Source of the DNA: DATDVL01 sp035290025
GTDB lineage: Archaea; Nanobdellota; Nanobdellia; SCGC-AAA011-G17; DATDVL01
Assembly: GCA_035290025.1 (NCBI GenBank)
Contig: DATDVL010000050.1
Span: 1 to 25,705, forward strand
DNA: 25,705 bases
Reading direction: 5' to 3'
Shown: positions 6,763 through 13,870 of the stretch, one piece after another
How the letters are laid out: each line of letters begins with the position of its first letter
Position numbering within the stretch: the stretch's first letter is position 1
The notes under the pieces: model-generated
What the model was told of the DNA's origin: nothing
Seen by the model: only the letters and a program-made list of their open reading frames with translations
Database searches by the model: none
Program-made: the position numbers and the translations under genes

Positions 6763-8618
6763 TGGAATATATTATAAGCCCATATCTTTATTTTTGCCCA
6801 TCTGCTCAGGTTTTTTATTTGAAAAGTATAATAGTCTTCTTGTTGGTAGTTTTTTCCTTGGTGGTCTTGGTAAGTGATTATTAGGGGTAGTCCGTTGATG
6901 AGTTGTTTTGTGTTAGTTTCTAAGATAATGGTTCCTTGTTGTTGTATTCGTTCGTCAGTGTAAGAGAAGTGGCGTGTTGTGATGGTGAAGTTGTAAATGT
7001 CTGTGTTGGGTTGGTAGGTTATGGGTAGTGCAATGTTTTTATTATAGTCATAGGTTTCATTAGGTAGTGTGATAGTAAGGTAGGGTACAGGTTGTACGTT
7101 GAGGGGTATGATTATTACAGTTGTGTGTTCTTCGTTGCTTATAGTGTAGGGTATTCTTCCGTTGATGGCTTGTGCTAAGTTATAGGTTATGGTTATGCTT
7201 TGTCGTTCTTGTAGTGCTTGTTCTTTGCAGGTCGCAAGGAGGCATGTTGTTAGTGTTGTTGCTGGTCCTTGATTGTTGAGTTCGCAGGTAATGGTTGCTG
7301 ATTGTTGTTCATAGTAGTAGTCTTTATCAGGTAAACAAGTAATAGTCATTTTTTCAAACGGTTTTTTTTCTTGTGGTTGTTTTTGTTGTGCAATATAGTT
7401 TTCTGCTTCTGTTGCTGTGGTATAAGCTGCTTCTTTTTCGTAGCTGATAGTGTTGCGTGTTGTTTGTTCGTACTGGTCTTGGATTTCTATCATTGCAGTG
7501 TAGCGGTAGTTGGTATCAAGATTTTCTGGTAGGGTGAGTGTCCAGTAGAGATTTTTTGTTATTCGTGGTGGTAGTGCTATGATTTGTTGGTTGTCTTCTT
7601 TTATGCCGGGTGCTGTGGTGACAGTTACTTGTGCGCTATGGTAATAGTTTTCGTTATTGGTAATGCTGACAATGAGGGGTACGGAGCTTCCGAATCGTGC
7701 ATGGTTGTTGAGTGGTGTTGCGCTGATGGTAAAGGGGCTTGTTGCTTCTCCTTGTTCTTGGATGGTTATTGCTTGTATGTTGAGCGTTGTCTCTTCTACA
7801 TGGTTATTGTTTGTCCATTGGTAGGTTATTCCTGCTGTTCCTGGGTCAGGGTCTTCGTGGATAATAATATGCTTGCTGTCAATCCATCCGTAGTTTCCGA
7901 AGGTGACGTCGTAGGGTACCCATCCTTGGTCAGGGTAGTATACTTCTGCCCATCCGTGGCCGCTGTAGGTTTCGTTGGTTTTTACTAGCCCAGTGACGAA
8001 TCGTGCGGGTATGCCTATACTTCGTACCATGCTTATGAAAAGGTTGGTTATTTCGTCGCATACTCCTCGTTTGTTTTCGTAAACCCAGCTGCTGGGGTAG
8101 GTTGCTTGTGCAGTGAGTGTGTCAAGGCTGTAATTAATATTATTTTTTACCCAGTTTGCGATGTTGTGGACAATAAGATAAGTATCATCCGTGGTAAGAA
8201 ATGTTTGTGCTTGTTGGGTTATTGCGGGTGTGATATCTATTTTTTCTGTTGCGTGCGTGTAGCTTCGTAGATTTTCCGGTACAATTGCTGGGTAAGTAAT
8301 AAAATGTAGTTGTGATTCGTAGTGATTGTTGGTAATGGTTTGTCGCGTTCCAAAAGTGTAAGTGGTAGTGATAGGTTCTTGCCAGATATAGGTGCTTGTT
8401 GCTTGTTGTGTTATGCGTGCTGCAGGTGTTGCGTAGGTTTTTTGTTCTTGTACTCTTTGTTGTTCATTGGTGGGTGGGTGGTAGTAAAGTTCTGCGTTGA
8501 TAATTCCTTGGTTGGTTGTTGTTGCTTTGAATGTTCCTTCTATGGTGACGTCGGTAGTGGTAGTTGCAGGTAGTGCTGCTAAGAGGAGTGGTAAGAAGAG
8601 TAGGATGATTATTTTCAT
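6759..8618 (-). CDS. Secreted transglutaminase-like protein
   Basis: A hydrophobic signal peptide (residues 1-16, KIIILLFLPLLLAAL) sends this 619-residue protein out of the cytoplasm. A transglutaminase-like (papain-fold) core spans about 140-250. The triad is visible: C187 in RGVCDEITNLF, H221 in GHGWAEVYY and D237 in VPYDVTFG, so it is probably catalytic as a protease, amidase or cross-linker; the substrate is unknown. The rest, about 280-600, is Thr-rich beta-strand sequence resembling tandem Ig-like or CARDB-like modules. No C-terminal membrane anchor is evident; the tail is basic and aromatic. A TATA element shared with the divergent neighbour is centred about 29 bases upstream. Start ATG 8618 is the only one that gives the signal peptide. 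Confidence 0.85.
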   Translation of the reverse strand: MKIIILLFLPLLLAALPATTTTDVTIEGTFKATTTNQGIINAELYYHPPTNEQQRVQEQKTYATPAARITQQATSTYIWQEPITTTYTFGTRQTITNNHYESQLHFITYPAIVPENLRSYTHATEKIDITPAITQQAQTFLTTDDTYLIVHNIANWVKNNINYSLDTLTAQATYPSSWVYENKRGVCDEITNLFISMVRSIGIPARFVTGLVKTNETYSGHGWAEVYYPDQGWVPYDVTFGNYGWIDSKHIIIHEDPDPGTAGITYQWTNNNHVEETTLNIQAITIQEQGEATSPFTISATPLNNHARFGSSVPLIVSITNNENYYHSAQVTVTTAPGIKEDNQQIIALPPRITKNLYWTLTLPENLDTNYRYTAMIEIQDQYEQTTRNTISYEKEAAYTTATEAENYIAQQKQPQEKKPFEKMTITCLPDKDYYYEQQSATITCELNNQGPATTLTTCLLATCKEQALQERQSITITYNLAQAINGRIPYTISNEEHTTVIIIPLNVQPVPYLTITLPNETYDYNKNIALPITYQPNTDIYNFTITTRHFSYTDERIQQQGTIILETNTKQLINGLPLIITYQDHQGKNYQQEDYYTFQIKNLSRWAKIKIWAYNIFH

Positions 8619-8643
8619 GGATAATGTAGAGTAGGCATAAGCT

Positions 8644-8651
8644 TTTTATAT
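8644..8651. promoter_or_regulatory. Shared bidirectional TATA box
   Basis: TTTATATA on the plus strand reads TATATAAA on the minus strand. It occupies -31 to -24 relative to ATG 8675 (plus) and -33 to -26 relative to ATG 8618 (minus). The gap between the two genes is only 56 bases, and I see no other strong TATA element in it. Confidence 0.55.
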
Positions 8652-8674
8652 AGTTATAGGTTCTTTGTAGAAAA

Positions 8675-9301
8675 ATGAGGGTGATGGCTGAGCGTGAGGC
8701 TGAAGTTTTTTTGGAAAAGCATGGTTTTCCTGTTTCTCCGCGTGTAGTTTCTTCTAGCTTTTTTGTTTGTTGTGATTTTGCTCGTAAGATTGGTTTTCCT
8801 GTTGCTGCTAAGGTGGTGAGTGATAATATTTTGCATAAGTCTGATGTTGGTGGTGTTATGTTAAATATTCATTCTGAGGATGAGTTGAAGGTTGCTTTTG
8901 ATAAATTGATGGCTATTCGTACGTCTCAGGGTGTTATGGTTGAGCCTTTTTCTTCGGGTACGTGTTTGTTGTTGGGTTTGAAGAAGGATGTTACGTTTGG
9001 TCATACACTGGTTGTTGGTTGGGGTGATATTTATACAGAAGTTTTGAAGGATGTTGCTGTTCGTTTGTGTCCTGTTGATGAAAAGTTAGCGTTAAGTATG
9101 TTGCAGGGTTTGAAGGTCTTTAAGTTGTTGGAGGGTGTTCGTGGTGGTAAAAAGGCTGATATAAATAAAATAGTGAAAGTTATGGTTAAACTTTCTCAGT
9201 TGGTGAAAAAGTTTCCTAATATTCTTGAGTTAGATATTAATCCTTTATTAGTTGAGGGTGACTCGTTGCGCATTGTTGATGCTCGTATTGTTTTAGAGTA
9301 G
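8675..9301 (+). CDS. ADP-forming acyl-CoA synthetase beta subunit
   Basis: This 208-residue ATP-grasp protein matches the stand-alone beta subunit of ADP-forming acetyl/acyl-CoA synthetase, which makes ATP from an acyl-CoA, ADP and phosphate together with an alpha subunit. Visible are ILHKSDVGGV with H54, which should be the phosphorylated histidine of the family, the block FGHTLVVGWGDIYTEVLKDVAV, LLEGVRGGKKADI, and a final ELDINPLLV metal-site block. It is about 20 residues shorter at the N-terminus than typical beta subunits. The position usually Glu in the G-x-E block appears as SSGTCLLLG. No alpha subunit lies in the window. ATG 8675 is about 28 bases after the TATA box; ATG 8684 is an alternative. 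Its last 65 bases overlap the convergent gene. Confidence 0.85.
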   Translation: MRVMAEREAEVFLEKHGFPVSPRVVSSSFFVCCDFARKIGFPVAAKVVSDNILHKSDVGGVMLNIHSEDELKVAFDKLMAIRTSQGVMVEPFSSGTCLLLGLKKDVTFGHTLVVGWGDIYTEVLKDVAVRLCPVDEKLALSMLQGLKVFKLLEGVRGGKKADINKIVKVMVKLSQLVKKFPNILELDINPLLVEGDSLRIVDARIVLE

Positions 9302-10175
9302 TAGAATTAGGCCGAGGTAGTAGTCTATTCCCTCCATAAGCAGTAAAGAATATTCCCTGAAGGGGGAGTGGCCTTTCTTTTACAGCTGGGAAGATTTGTG
9401 GATTGTGGTGTACATAGTCATAAAGCCTTTCGAACACAAGAAGAAGTTCATAGTCTCTTGTTAAGATGGCTGTCTTTTCTTGAGAGTGTTCAAGTGAATA
9501 TTGCATTGCTGTGAGTACAATATCTTTATTGGAAGGACTAATGGTTAAAGAAAGATTATTAGAAGCAAGTACAAAAAAGTTTTCAAGGATTCCTGGTTCT
9601 GGTCTCTTTTCGTAGGATGTAACAAATCCTCTTTCTTTGAGCTGTTCAATTAAAGAGTCAATAAATGTGGTGTAAGCAAATATCTCTCTTGTTGCTATAA
9701 CTAGATCAGAATGACCATAATGACGAGCATAACGTGCGTTTTTACGATGAGCAGAAAAAAAATCGGAAAGTTCTTGTTCTAGCGCAGGTATGACTCTAAG
9801 ATTATCACATTCAACCAATGTTGTTAATCCTTGTTGATAGAGTGTAAGAAGATCGGTTGCTTTTTTTCTTACAGTTCTTGCAAGTTCTTCATCTCCCAAG
9901 AGTACAGGAATAGTACGGTAGGATAAAGCATCAAGGAAAAGTTGTTTCCCTTCGGATGAAGTAGTTTGAACGATAGGCACAGCCGCAGATATATCCAAAA
10001 AGACTTTAGTATCATGAAGGCTTGTGAATGTTTTTCTTATTTGGTGGGGGTTATAGGTTGCTTGAGCTGCTTCTTCTAAAGTAAGATGATGTCGCAAAAG
10101 ACGTTCTGCAAAAAGTATACGAAACGGACTATGTCTTCTATGCATTATTTCAAGATGGGTCAAGTTGTGTCTCAT
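9237..10175 (-). CDS. PIN-like domain protein
   Basis: This 312-residue protein looks like a PIN-family nuclease by pattern, not by a firm match. Strand one ends in an acidic residue (KVFLDIS, D61). An acidic helix contains D157 and E164 (SDLVIATREIF). The closing block has D218 (NKDIVLTAM) followed 23 residues later by D241 in AILTRDYELLLVF, the usual order of PIN acidic residues. The N-terminal 55 residues are basic and histidine-rich and the C-terminus after 275 looks disordered. It follows the DHH gene with a one-base gap, so it is the third gene of an operon. Codon use is more balanced than in its operon partners, hinting at a different history. The 3' end overlaps the acyl-CoA synthetase gene antisense by 65 bases. 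Confidence 0.7.
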   Translation of the reverse strand: MRHNLTHLEIMHRRHSPFRILFAERLLRHHLTLEEAAQATYNPHQIRKTFTSLHDTKVFLDISAAVPIVQTTSSEGKQLFLDALSYRTIPVLLGDEELARTVRKKATDLLTLYQQGLTTLVECDNLRVIPALEQELSDFFSAHRKNARYARHYGHSDLVIATREIFAYTTFIDSLIEQLKERGFVTSYEKRPEPGILENFFVLASNNLSLTISPSNKDIVLTAMQYSLEHSQEKTAILTRDYELLLVFERLYDYVHHNPQIFPAVKERPLPLQGIFFTAYGGNRLLPRPNSTTLKQYEHQQCATSHPQLIKD

Positions 10176-10176
10176 G

Positions 10177-11211
10177 TCAGAGTTGTTCCAATACTTTTTT
10201 TATGAATATTTCATAGTGTTGTTTTGGCACATAGGCTCCGCATGCTTGGTCGTGTCCTCCGCCGGTTGCTCCGGGTGCTTCTTTGAGTGCTGCTTCTACG
10301 AAGGGTAGTATTTTGTATCCTTTTTTGCTTCTGAAGCTGAATACCATGTAGCCTTCTTTTTCTCGTGTAAGAATAATGTAAGGTACAGTTAGTCGGTAGG
10401 ATAGTTCGTTGCTTAAAGGGCTAGTGTAGCTTGTTTCTGTTTTGGGTAGTTTGTAGAAGTAATAGTTTTTTTCTGTGGGTTGTTGTAATGCTTGTTGGAG
10501 TGCTTCTTGATAACCTTTTTCGTGTTCTTGGTATTTTTGCCATATTTTTTTCCCTTCAAGTGTTGTTTGTTGTAATATTTCGTAAGGTTCTTTGATGGTG
10601 AGGAATAGTTCTACATATTTTTGTTGTTCTTGTATGCTTCCTTTGAGAAGGTAAAGGAATATTTTTACGAGTGTTCCTATAGGTTGGTTGTAGCGTGCTT
10701 CTTCTAGTGTTGTTGCGTTGTTGAAGAGTTCTGGGTAGGGAAATTTTTTCAGGAATGCTTCGTCAGGTAAGAAGTAGTCGTAGACAATACCTGTTGCTGC
10801 TATCCATGCGTGTTGTTGTGGTTCTCCTACGAGATGGTATGCCCAGTGTGTTGTTGGTCGTGTATCTGTGGTGTCGTAGAGTCGTGGGTTGATGTTAATG
10901 ACTCCTTTGAGTTCGTTGGGTGGGTGGTGATCAATGACGATGACGGGTTGGTGTATCTGATCGATGAGTTCTTGGCTGATGCCGGGTTTGTCTAAAGTGA
11001 TGACTAAGTCGGGTTGGTGTTCTTGTATTTTTCTTATGTAGATCATATTGTCATTGTTCGTGCGTAGTCCTATGCCTATGCCTTTGTTGTAATGTTTTTT
11101 TATGAGTGCGTAGCTTGCTAGTCCGTCGCCGTCTTCATCAAAGAAAATAATGGGTTTGGTTGATGCTTCTATTTTTTCTCGTGCTTGTTCGAAGAGTTTT
11201 TCTGGTATCAT
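10177..11211 (-). CDS. DHH/DHHA1 family phosphoesterase
   Basis: This 344-residue protein belongs to the DHH superfamily (RecJ, NrnA and relatives), manganese enzymes cutting short oligonucleotides, single-stranded DNA or cyclic dinucleotides. Motif I is FFDEDGDGLASY with D25, D27 and D29; motif II contains D74 (VITLDKPG); motif III is IDHHPP (D94-H95-H96). A DHHA1-type substrate-binding block appears near the C-terminus as TGGGHDQACGAYV. It is shorter than the archaeal RecJ/GAN nucleases (about 450 residues), so a NrnA-like oligonucleotide phosphoesterase is as likely. The start ATG overlaps the stop of the upstream regulator (ATGA, 11208-11211), which implies translational coupling. Confidence 0.88.
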   Translation of the reverse strand: MIPEKLFEQAREKIEASTKPIIFFDEDGDGLASYALIKKHYNKGIGIGLRTNNDNMIYIRKIQEHQPDLVITLDKPGISQELIDQIHQPVIVIDHHPPNELKGVININPRLYDTTDTRPTTHWAYHLVGEPQQHAWIAATGIVYDYFLPDEAFLKKFPYPELFNNATTLEEARYNQPIGTLVKIFLYLLKGSIQEQQKYVELFLTIKEPYEILQQTTLEGKKIWQKYQEHEKGYQEALQQALQQPTEKNYYFYKLPKTETSYTSPLSNELSYRLTVPYIILTREKEGYMVFSFRSKKGYKILPFVEAALKEAPGATGGGHDQACGAYVPKQHYEIFIKKVLEQL

Positions 11212-12086
11212 TGTTTCTTGTTGTTTTTGGTTGCTTTATAAGTTTTGGGAACGGTTAAGTTTTTCACGGTTTCTAGGGTTGCTAGTCGTTCTTGTGCGTC
11301 GATGCTGTTTTCCCATAGGTGCCAAAATACTTTTTGTAGCCAGGTTATCCAGTTTTTGTCTTTGATAAGGTAGAAGAGGAATGTTTTTTTCTTGAGTTCT
11401 TGTTCTCGGTAATTTTCTGGTTTGAATACTTCTTTGAGTGATGTTAATTCATTGTCAATGATCATGCCTCGTAGTGGTTGTTCTTGGTGTCGTATGCTTA
11501 TGGCGTCCCATCCTACTCGCTGGTTGATGGTTAATAGCTTGGTTATTTTTTCTTTTTCTATGAACGTAACACGGGTGATAATGTTTATTTTTATTCGTTT
11601 TTTTGCGAGGTGTTCTAGGGTTTGGTAAATATGGTTGTCAAATTCTGTCCAGCTGACGTTCCCGGAGAAGAAGAGTATTTGTTCTCGTGCTGTTGTGATC
11701 AGGTTTTCGAAGCGTACTGCGGGTGATAGTTGGTATTCGTCTGTTTCGTGGTAGGCTTGTCGTTTTTCTGGTGTGCAGAATTGGTAGATGTCGAAGGGTG
11801 AAAAGTCTTCTTTTTTTGTTCCTTTCAGGATGCGTTGTAATAGTCGTTCTTGGTATTGTGTTCCTTTCGTGGTTTCTAGTGCGTTCCAGTAGACTATCTT
11901 GAGTGCTCCTCGTGTTCCTCCGCGGAAGGTCGTTGTTTTTATCAGGCCCGTTTCTTGGGTGATGGTTTCTACGTAGCGGTCTGCTGTTCTCCAGTTTTTT
12001 TTGAGGTGCTGTGCTAAGTCGTTGATGGTTCGTGGTTGTTGTCGTACAAAATCCAGTATGTGGGTGGTAAGTTCTTTGGTGAGCAT
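11208..12086 (-). CDS. TrmB-like winged-helix regulator
   Basis: This 292-residue protein begins with a winged helix-turn-helix (about 1-70, HILDFVRQQPRTINDLAQHL, then recognition helix NWRTADRYVETI). A domain of about 115-265 follows that resembles the PLD-like C-terminal region of TrmB-type regulators (ENLITTAREQILFFSGNVS, IKINIITRVTF, GMIIDN). TrmB proteins sense sugars or other ligands; the ligand here is unknown. Start ATG 12086 has a TATA-like GTATAAAAAATAGG about 25 bases upstream, giving a leaderless transcript. It is first in an operon with the DHH and PIN-like genes. A 12-base direct repeat in the divergent intergenic region next to its start is a candidate operator for itself and for the plus-strand operon. 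Confidence 0.75.
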   Translation of the reverse strand: MLTKELTTHILDFVRQQPRTINDLAQHLKKNWRTADRYVETITQETGLIKTTTFRGGTRGALKIVYWNALETTKGTQYQERLLQRILKGTKKEDFSPFDIYQFCTPEKRQAYHETDEYQLSPAVRFENLITTAREQILFFSGNVSWTEFDNHIYQTLEHLAKKRIKINIITRVTFIEKEKITKLLTINQRVGWDAISIRHQEQPLRGMIIDNELTSLKEVFKPENYREQELKKKTFLFYLIKDKNWITWLQKVFWHLWENSIDAQERLATLETVKNLTVPKTYKATKNNKKQ

Positions 12087-12088
12087 GG

Positions 12089-12144
12089 TACAACGCTTTG
12101 CCTATTTTTTATACAGTTACTTATTTATTTTATACAACGCTTTG
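12089..12144. repeat. Direct repeat TACAACGCTTTG, candidate operator
   Basis: TACAACGCTTTG occurs exactly at 12089-12100 and again at 12133-12144, 44 bases apart (about four helix turns). Between the copies are two further direct repeats of TTTTATACA (12107-12115 and 12128-12136) that hold the probable TATA boxes for the two directions. Copy one sits at -3 to -14 of the regulator's leaderless start; copy two lies just downstream of the plus-strand TATA box. The layout fits coordinated repression by the adjacent regulator. Function is inferred. Confidence 0.5.
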
Positions 12145-12159
12145 ATATAAAAGGTTAAC

Positions 12160-12165
12160 GGAGGT
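12160..12165 (+). promoter_or_regulatory. Strong Shine-Dalgarno for the NTPase-CYTH gene
   Basis: GGAGGT is six bases before ATG 12172. If the TATA box is TTTTATAC at 12128-12135, the 5' leader would be only about 15 bases and consist mainly of this motif. Confidence 0.7.
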
Positions 12166-12171
12166 CGCAAA

Positions 12172-13212
12172 ATGAAAGCAGTTATTACGGGTGGTCCTTG
12201 TACGGGTAAAACAACATTGTTAGGAAAGTTGCAAGAGAAGGGTTTTCATATTGTTCCTGAGGCTCCACGTTTTGTTATCGAACAAGAATTACTGCTACAA
12301 TCAAATGATCAGTCCTATGTTCCAAAAGTTCCTTGGTTGGATTTAGCAAGTTTTGAGGAAAAAGTTATTGGTGTTCAGGTAGCTTTTGAGCACGACTGGT
12401 ATGATGAACAAACAGCGTTTCTGGATCGTTCATTGATTGATATCATTGCATATGCTGAGCTGGGCGGGCTTGATATGGAAAAAAGGCTTACTTCAGAAAT
12501 TAGTGCTGCGGGATATGAAACTGTCTTTTTCTTGGAACCTTTACCCTATAAGCAGGATCATGCTCGTCGTGAATCTCCTGAGAAGGCAAAAAGAATTCAT
12601 GATAGGTTGGTTGAGGTGTATGAACGTTTAGGTTGTGATATCGTGCACGTACCAGCTTGCACTCTTGATCAGAGAGTAGCGTATGTGTGTGAACATTTAG
12701 TTAGGGCTGAAGGTTGTGAAATTGAAGGGAAGTTCATTGCTGACCATCAACGCATTCGTGATCATTTACGGAAATTTCGTACGGTTGCTTTGGGCACGCA
12801 GCGGGAAGAGAATCATGTAGTAGATGCTGAAGAATTGTTTGTCGGTCAGACGGGCAAGGTTCGTGTAAGAAAGACAAATGATAGTTATGAGCTTACATGG
12901 AAAGGTAATCGTCAGCCTAGTTTGGTAAATAAGCGTCCGGAGAAAAATGTGCCTTTAACACCACGAGGATATCAGTTGTTACGGGATTCTTTGGGTGGCA
13001 TTGCTTATCAAAAGACTCGTGATACGTATTGTCCTGTAGGAAATATGCATACAAGAATCAGTTTGGATGTTGTTGATGGCCTTGGTGAGTTTGTTGAGGT
13101 AGAAGCACCTACAGAGCGTCAGGTGATGGCTTGGCGTAATCGTCTGAACTTAGGTAATTCTATTAGTGATTCGTATGTTGATCTGGTAAAAAAGGTTCGG
13201 GGTGCTGCATGA
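12172..13212 (+). CDS. P-loop NTPase (AAA_28-like) fused to CYTH domain
   Basis: This 346-residue protein joins two phosphate-handling domains. Residues 1-175 form a NadR/AAA_28-like P-loop kinase or NTPase: Walker A is TGGPCTGKTT (6-15), an acidic strand is FLDRSLIDII, and the lid HARRESPEKAKRIHDRLVEVYE is followed by a GCDIVHVP strand. Residues about 181-340 form a CYTH triphosphate tunnel domain: it opens with the ExExK signature (E183-I-E185-G-K187) and later shows RVRKTNDSYELTWKG and the closing GLGEFVEVEAPT acidic strand. CYTH enzymes hydrolyse or cyclise triphosphate substrates such as thiamine triphosphate, tripolyphosphate or ATP; the substrate here is unknown. It is first of three coupled genes; its stop overlaps the next start (ATGA, 13209-13212). 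Confidence 0.85.
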   Translation: MKAVITGGPCTGKTTLLGKLQEKGFHIVPEAPRFVIEQELLLQSNDQSYVPKVPWLDLASFEEKVIGVQVAFEHDWYDEQTAFLDRSLIDIIAYAELGGLDMEKRLTSEISAAGYETVFFLEPLPYKQDHARRESPEKAKRIHDRLVEVYERLGCDIVHVPACTLDQRVAYVCEHLVRAEGCEIEGKFIADHQRIRDHLRKFRTVALGTQREENHVVDAEELFVGQTGKVRVRKTNDSYELTWKGNRQPSLVNKRPEKNVPLTPRGYQLLRDSLGGIAYQKTRDTYCPVGNMHTRISLDVVDGLGEFVEVEAPTERQVMAWRNRLNLGNSISDSYVDLVKKVRGAA

Positions 13213-13853
13213 GTCTTTGTTATCATTGTCATGAAGGCTTTGGGCAGGGTACAAGAAATGTGGGGAAGTCTGATTGTGGTGGTAATTCTTGGACTGAAGA
13301 AGAATCTTGTGTTGTTGAGTCTCGTTTTGAGGGTGAAGGAAGATATAATATAAAAGATGTTCAGCATCGTTTGCAAAAATGGGTGCATGGTTTATATCAG
13401 GGTCTTGAAAGGGATGTGCAGTCTCAGCTTGCAGTGATGCGGCGTGTTCAGAAGAATATTAGAAAAAATATTCCTTTTCATGGTGACTTGCAGATGAAAG
13501 AGAAGGGATATATGGAAGAATTGTGTAAGACTATTGATGCAACACTAAGTGACAATGAACAATCAAAAATAGGCGAATATCTAGAGATGTTTGATGCTTT
13601 AGGTGAGGGTCCTTTCTTATTGCATTTGACGTGTGCTGATGCATTAGCCAGAAGACGGTTGCGTGCGAGTAAGTCGTGGTGCTATACTACTTCTTTGTGC
13701 AGTCATATTGTCCATGTTGAAAAGGTTGATTTGGCAGGTACTGATGTGAAAAGGGGTGTTACAGGTTTTGGTCGTTTTATTCCTTATAGAAGACTAATGC
13801 GGGAATTGCCGTTTGATCCTGCGTTGGAAATAATGTTCAAGCGGATAGAATAA
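13209..13853 (+). CDS. Unknown protein, second gene of CYTH operon
   Basis: I do not recognise this 214-residue protein. The N-terminus is rich in possible metal ligands (C4, H6, C7, H8 and C23), followed by a low-complexity acidic and glycine-rich stretch. A helical, charged middle spans about 45-125 (DVQHRLQKWVHGLYQGLERD). The C-terminal part contains GEGPFLLHLTCADALARRRLR and ends with FGRFIPYRRLMRELPFDP. No membrane segment or signal peptide is visible. It starts inside the stop codon of the NTPase-CYTH gene, so it should be translated by coupling, and it is followed 17 bases later by the third gene with a strong Shine-Dalgarno motif. A partner or substrate-recognition role is inferred from the operon only. 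Confidence 0.7.
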   Translation: MSLCYHCHEGFGQGTRNVGKSDCGGNSWTEEESCVVESRFEGEGRYNIKDVQHRLQKWVHGLYQGLERDVQSQLAVMRRVQKNIRKNIPFHGDLQMKEKGYMEELCKTIDATLSDNEQSKIGEYLEMFDALGEGPFLLHLTCADALARRRLRASKSWCYTTSLCSHIVHVEKVDLAGTDVKRGVTGFGRFIPYRRLMRELPFDPALEIMFKRIE

Positions 13854-13855
13854 TA

Positions 13856-13863
13856 GGGGAGGT
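13856..13863 (+). promoter_or_regulatory. Strong Shine-Dalgarno of third operon gene
   Basis: GGGGAGGT lies seven bases before ATG 13871 and begins just after the previous stop codon. It supports translation from one polycistronic message and fixes this start. Confidence 0.65.
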
Positions 13864-13870
13864 TGAAAAT

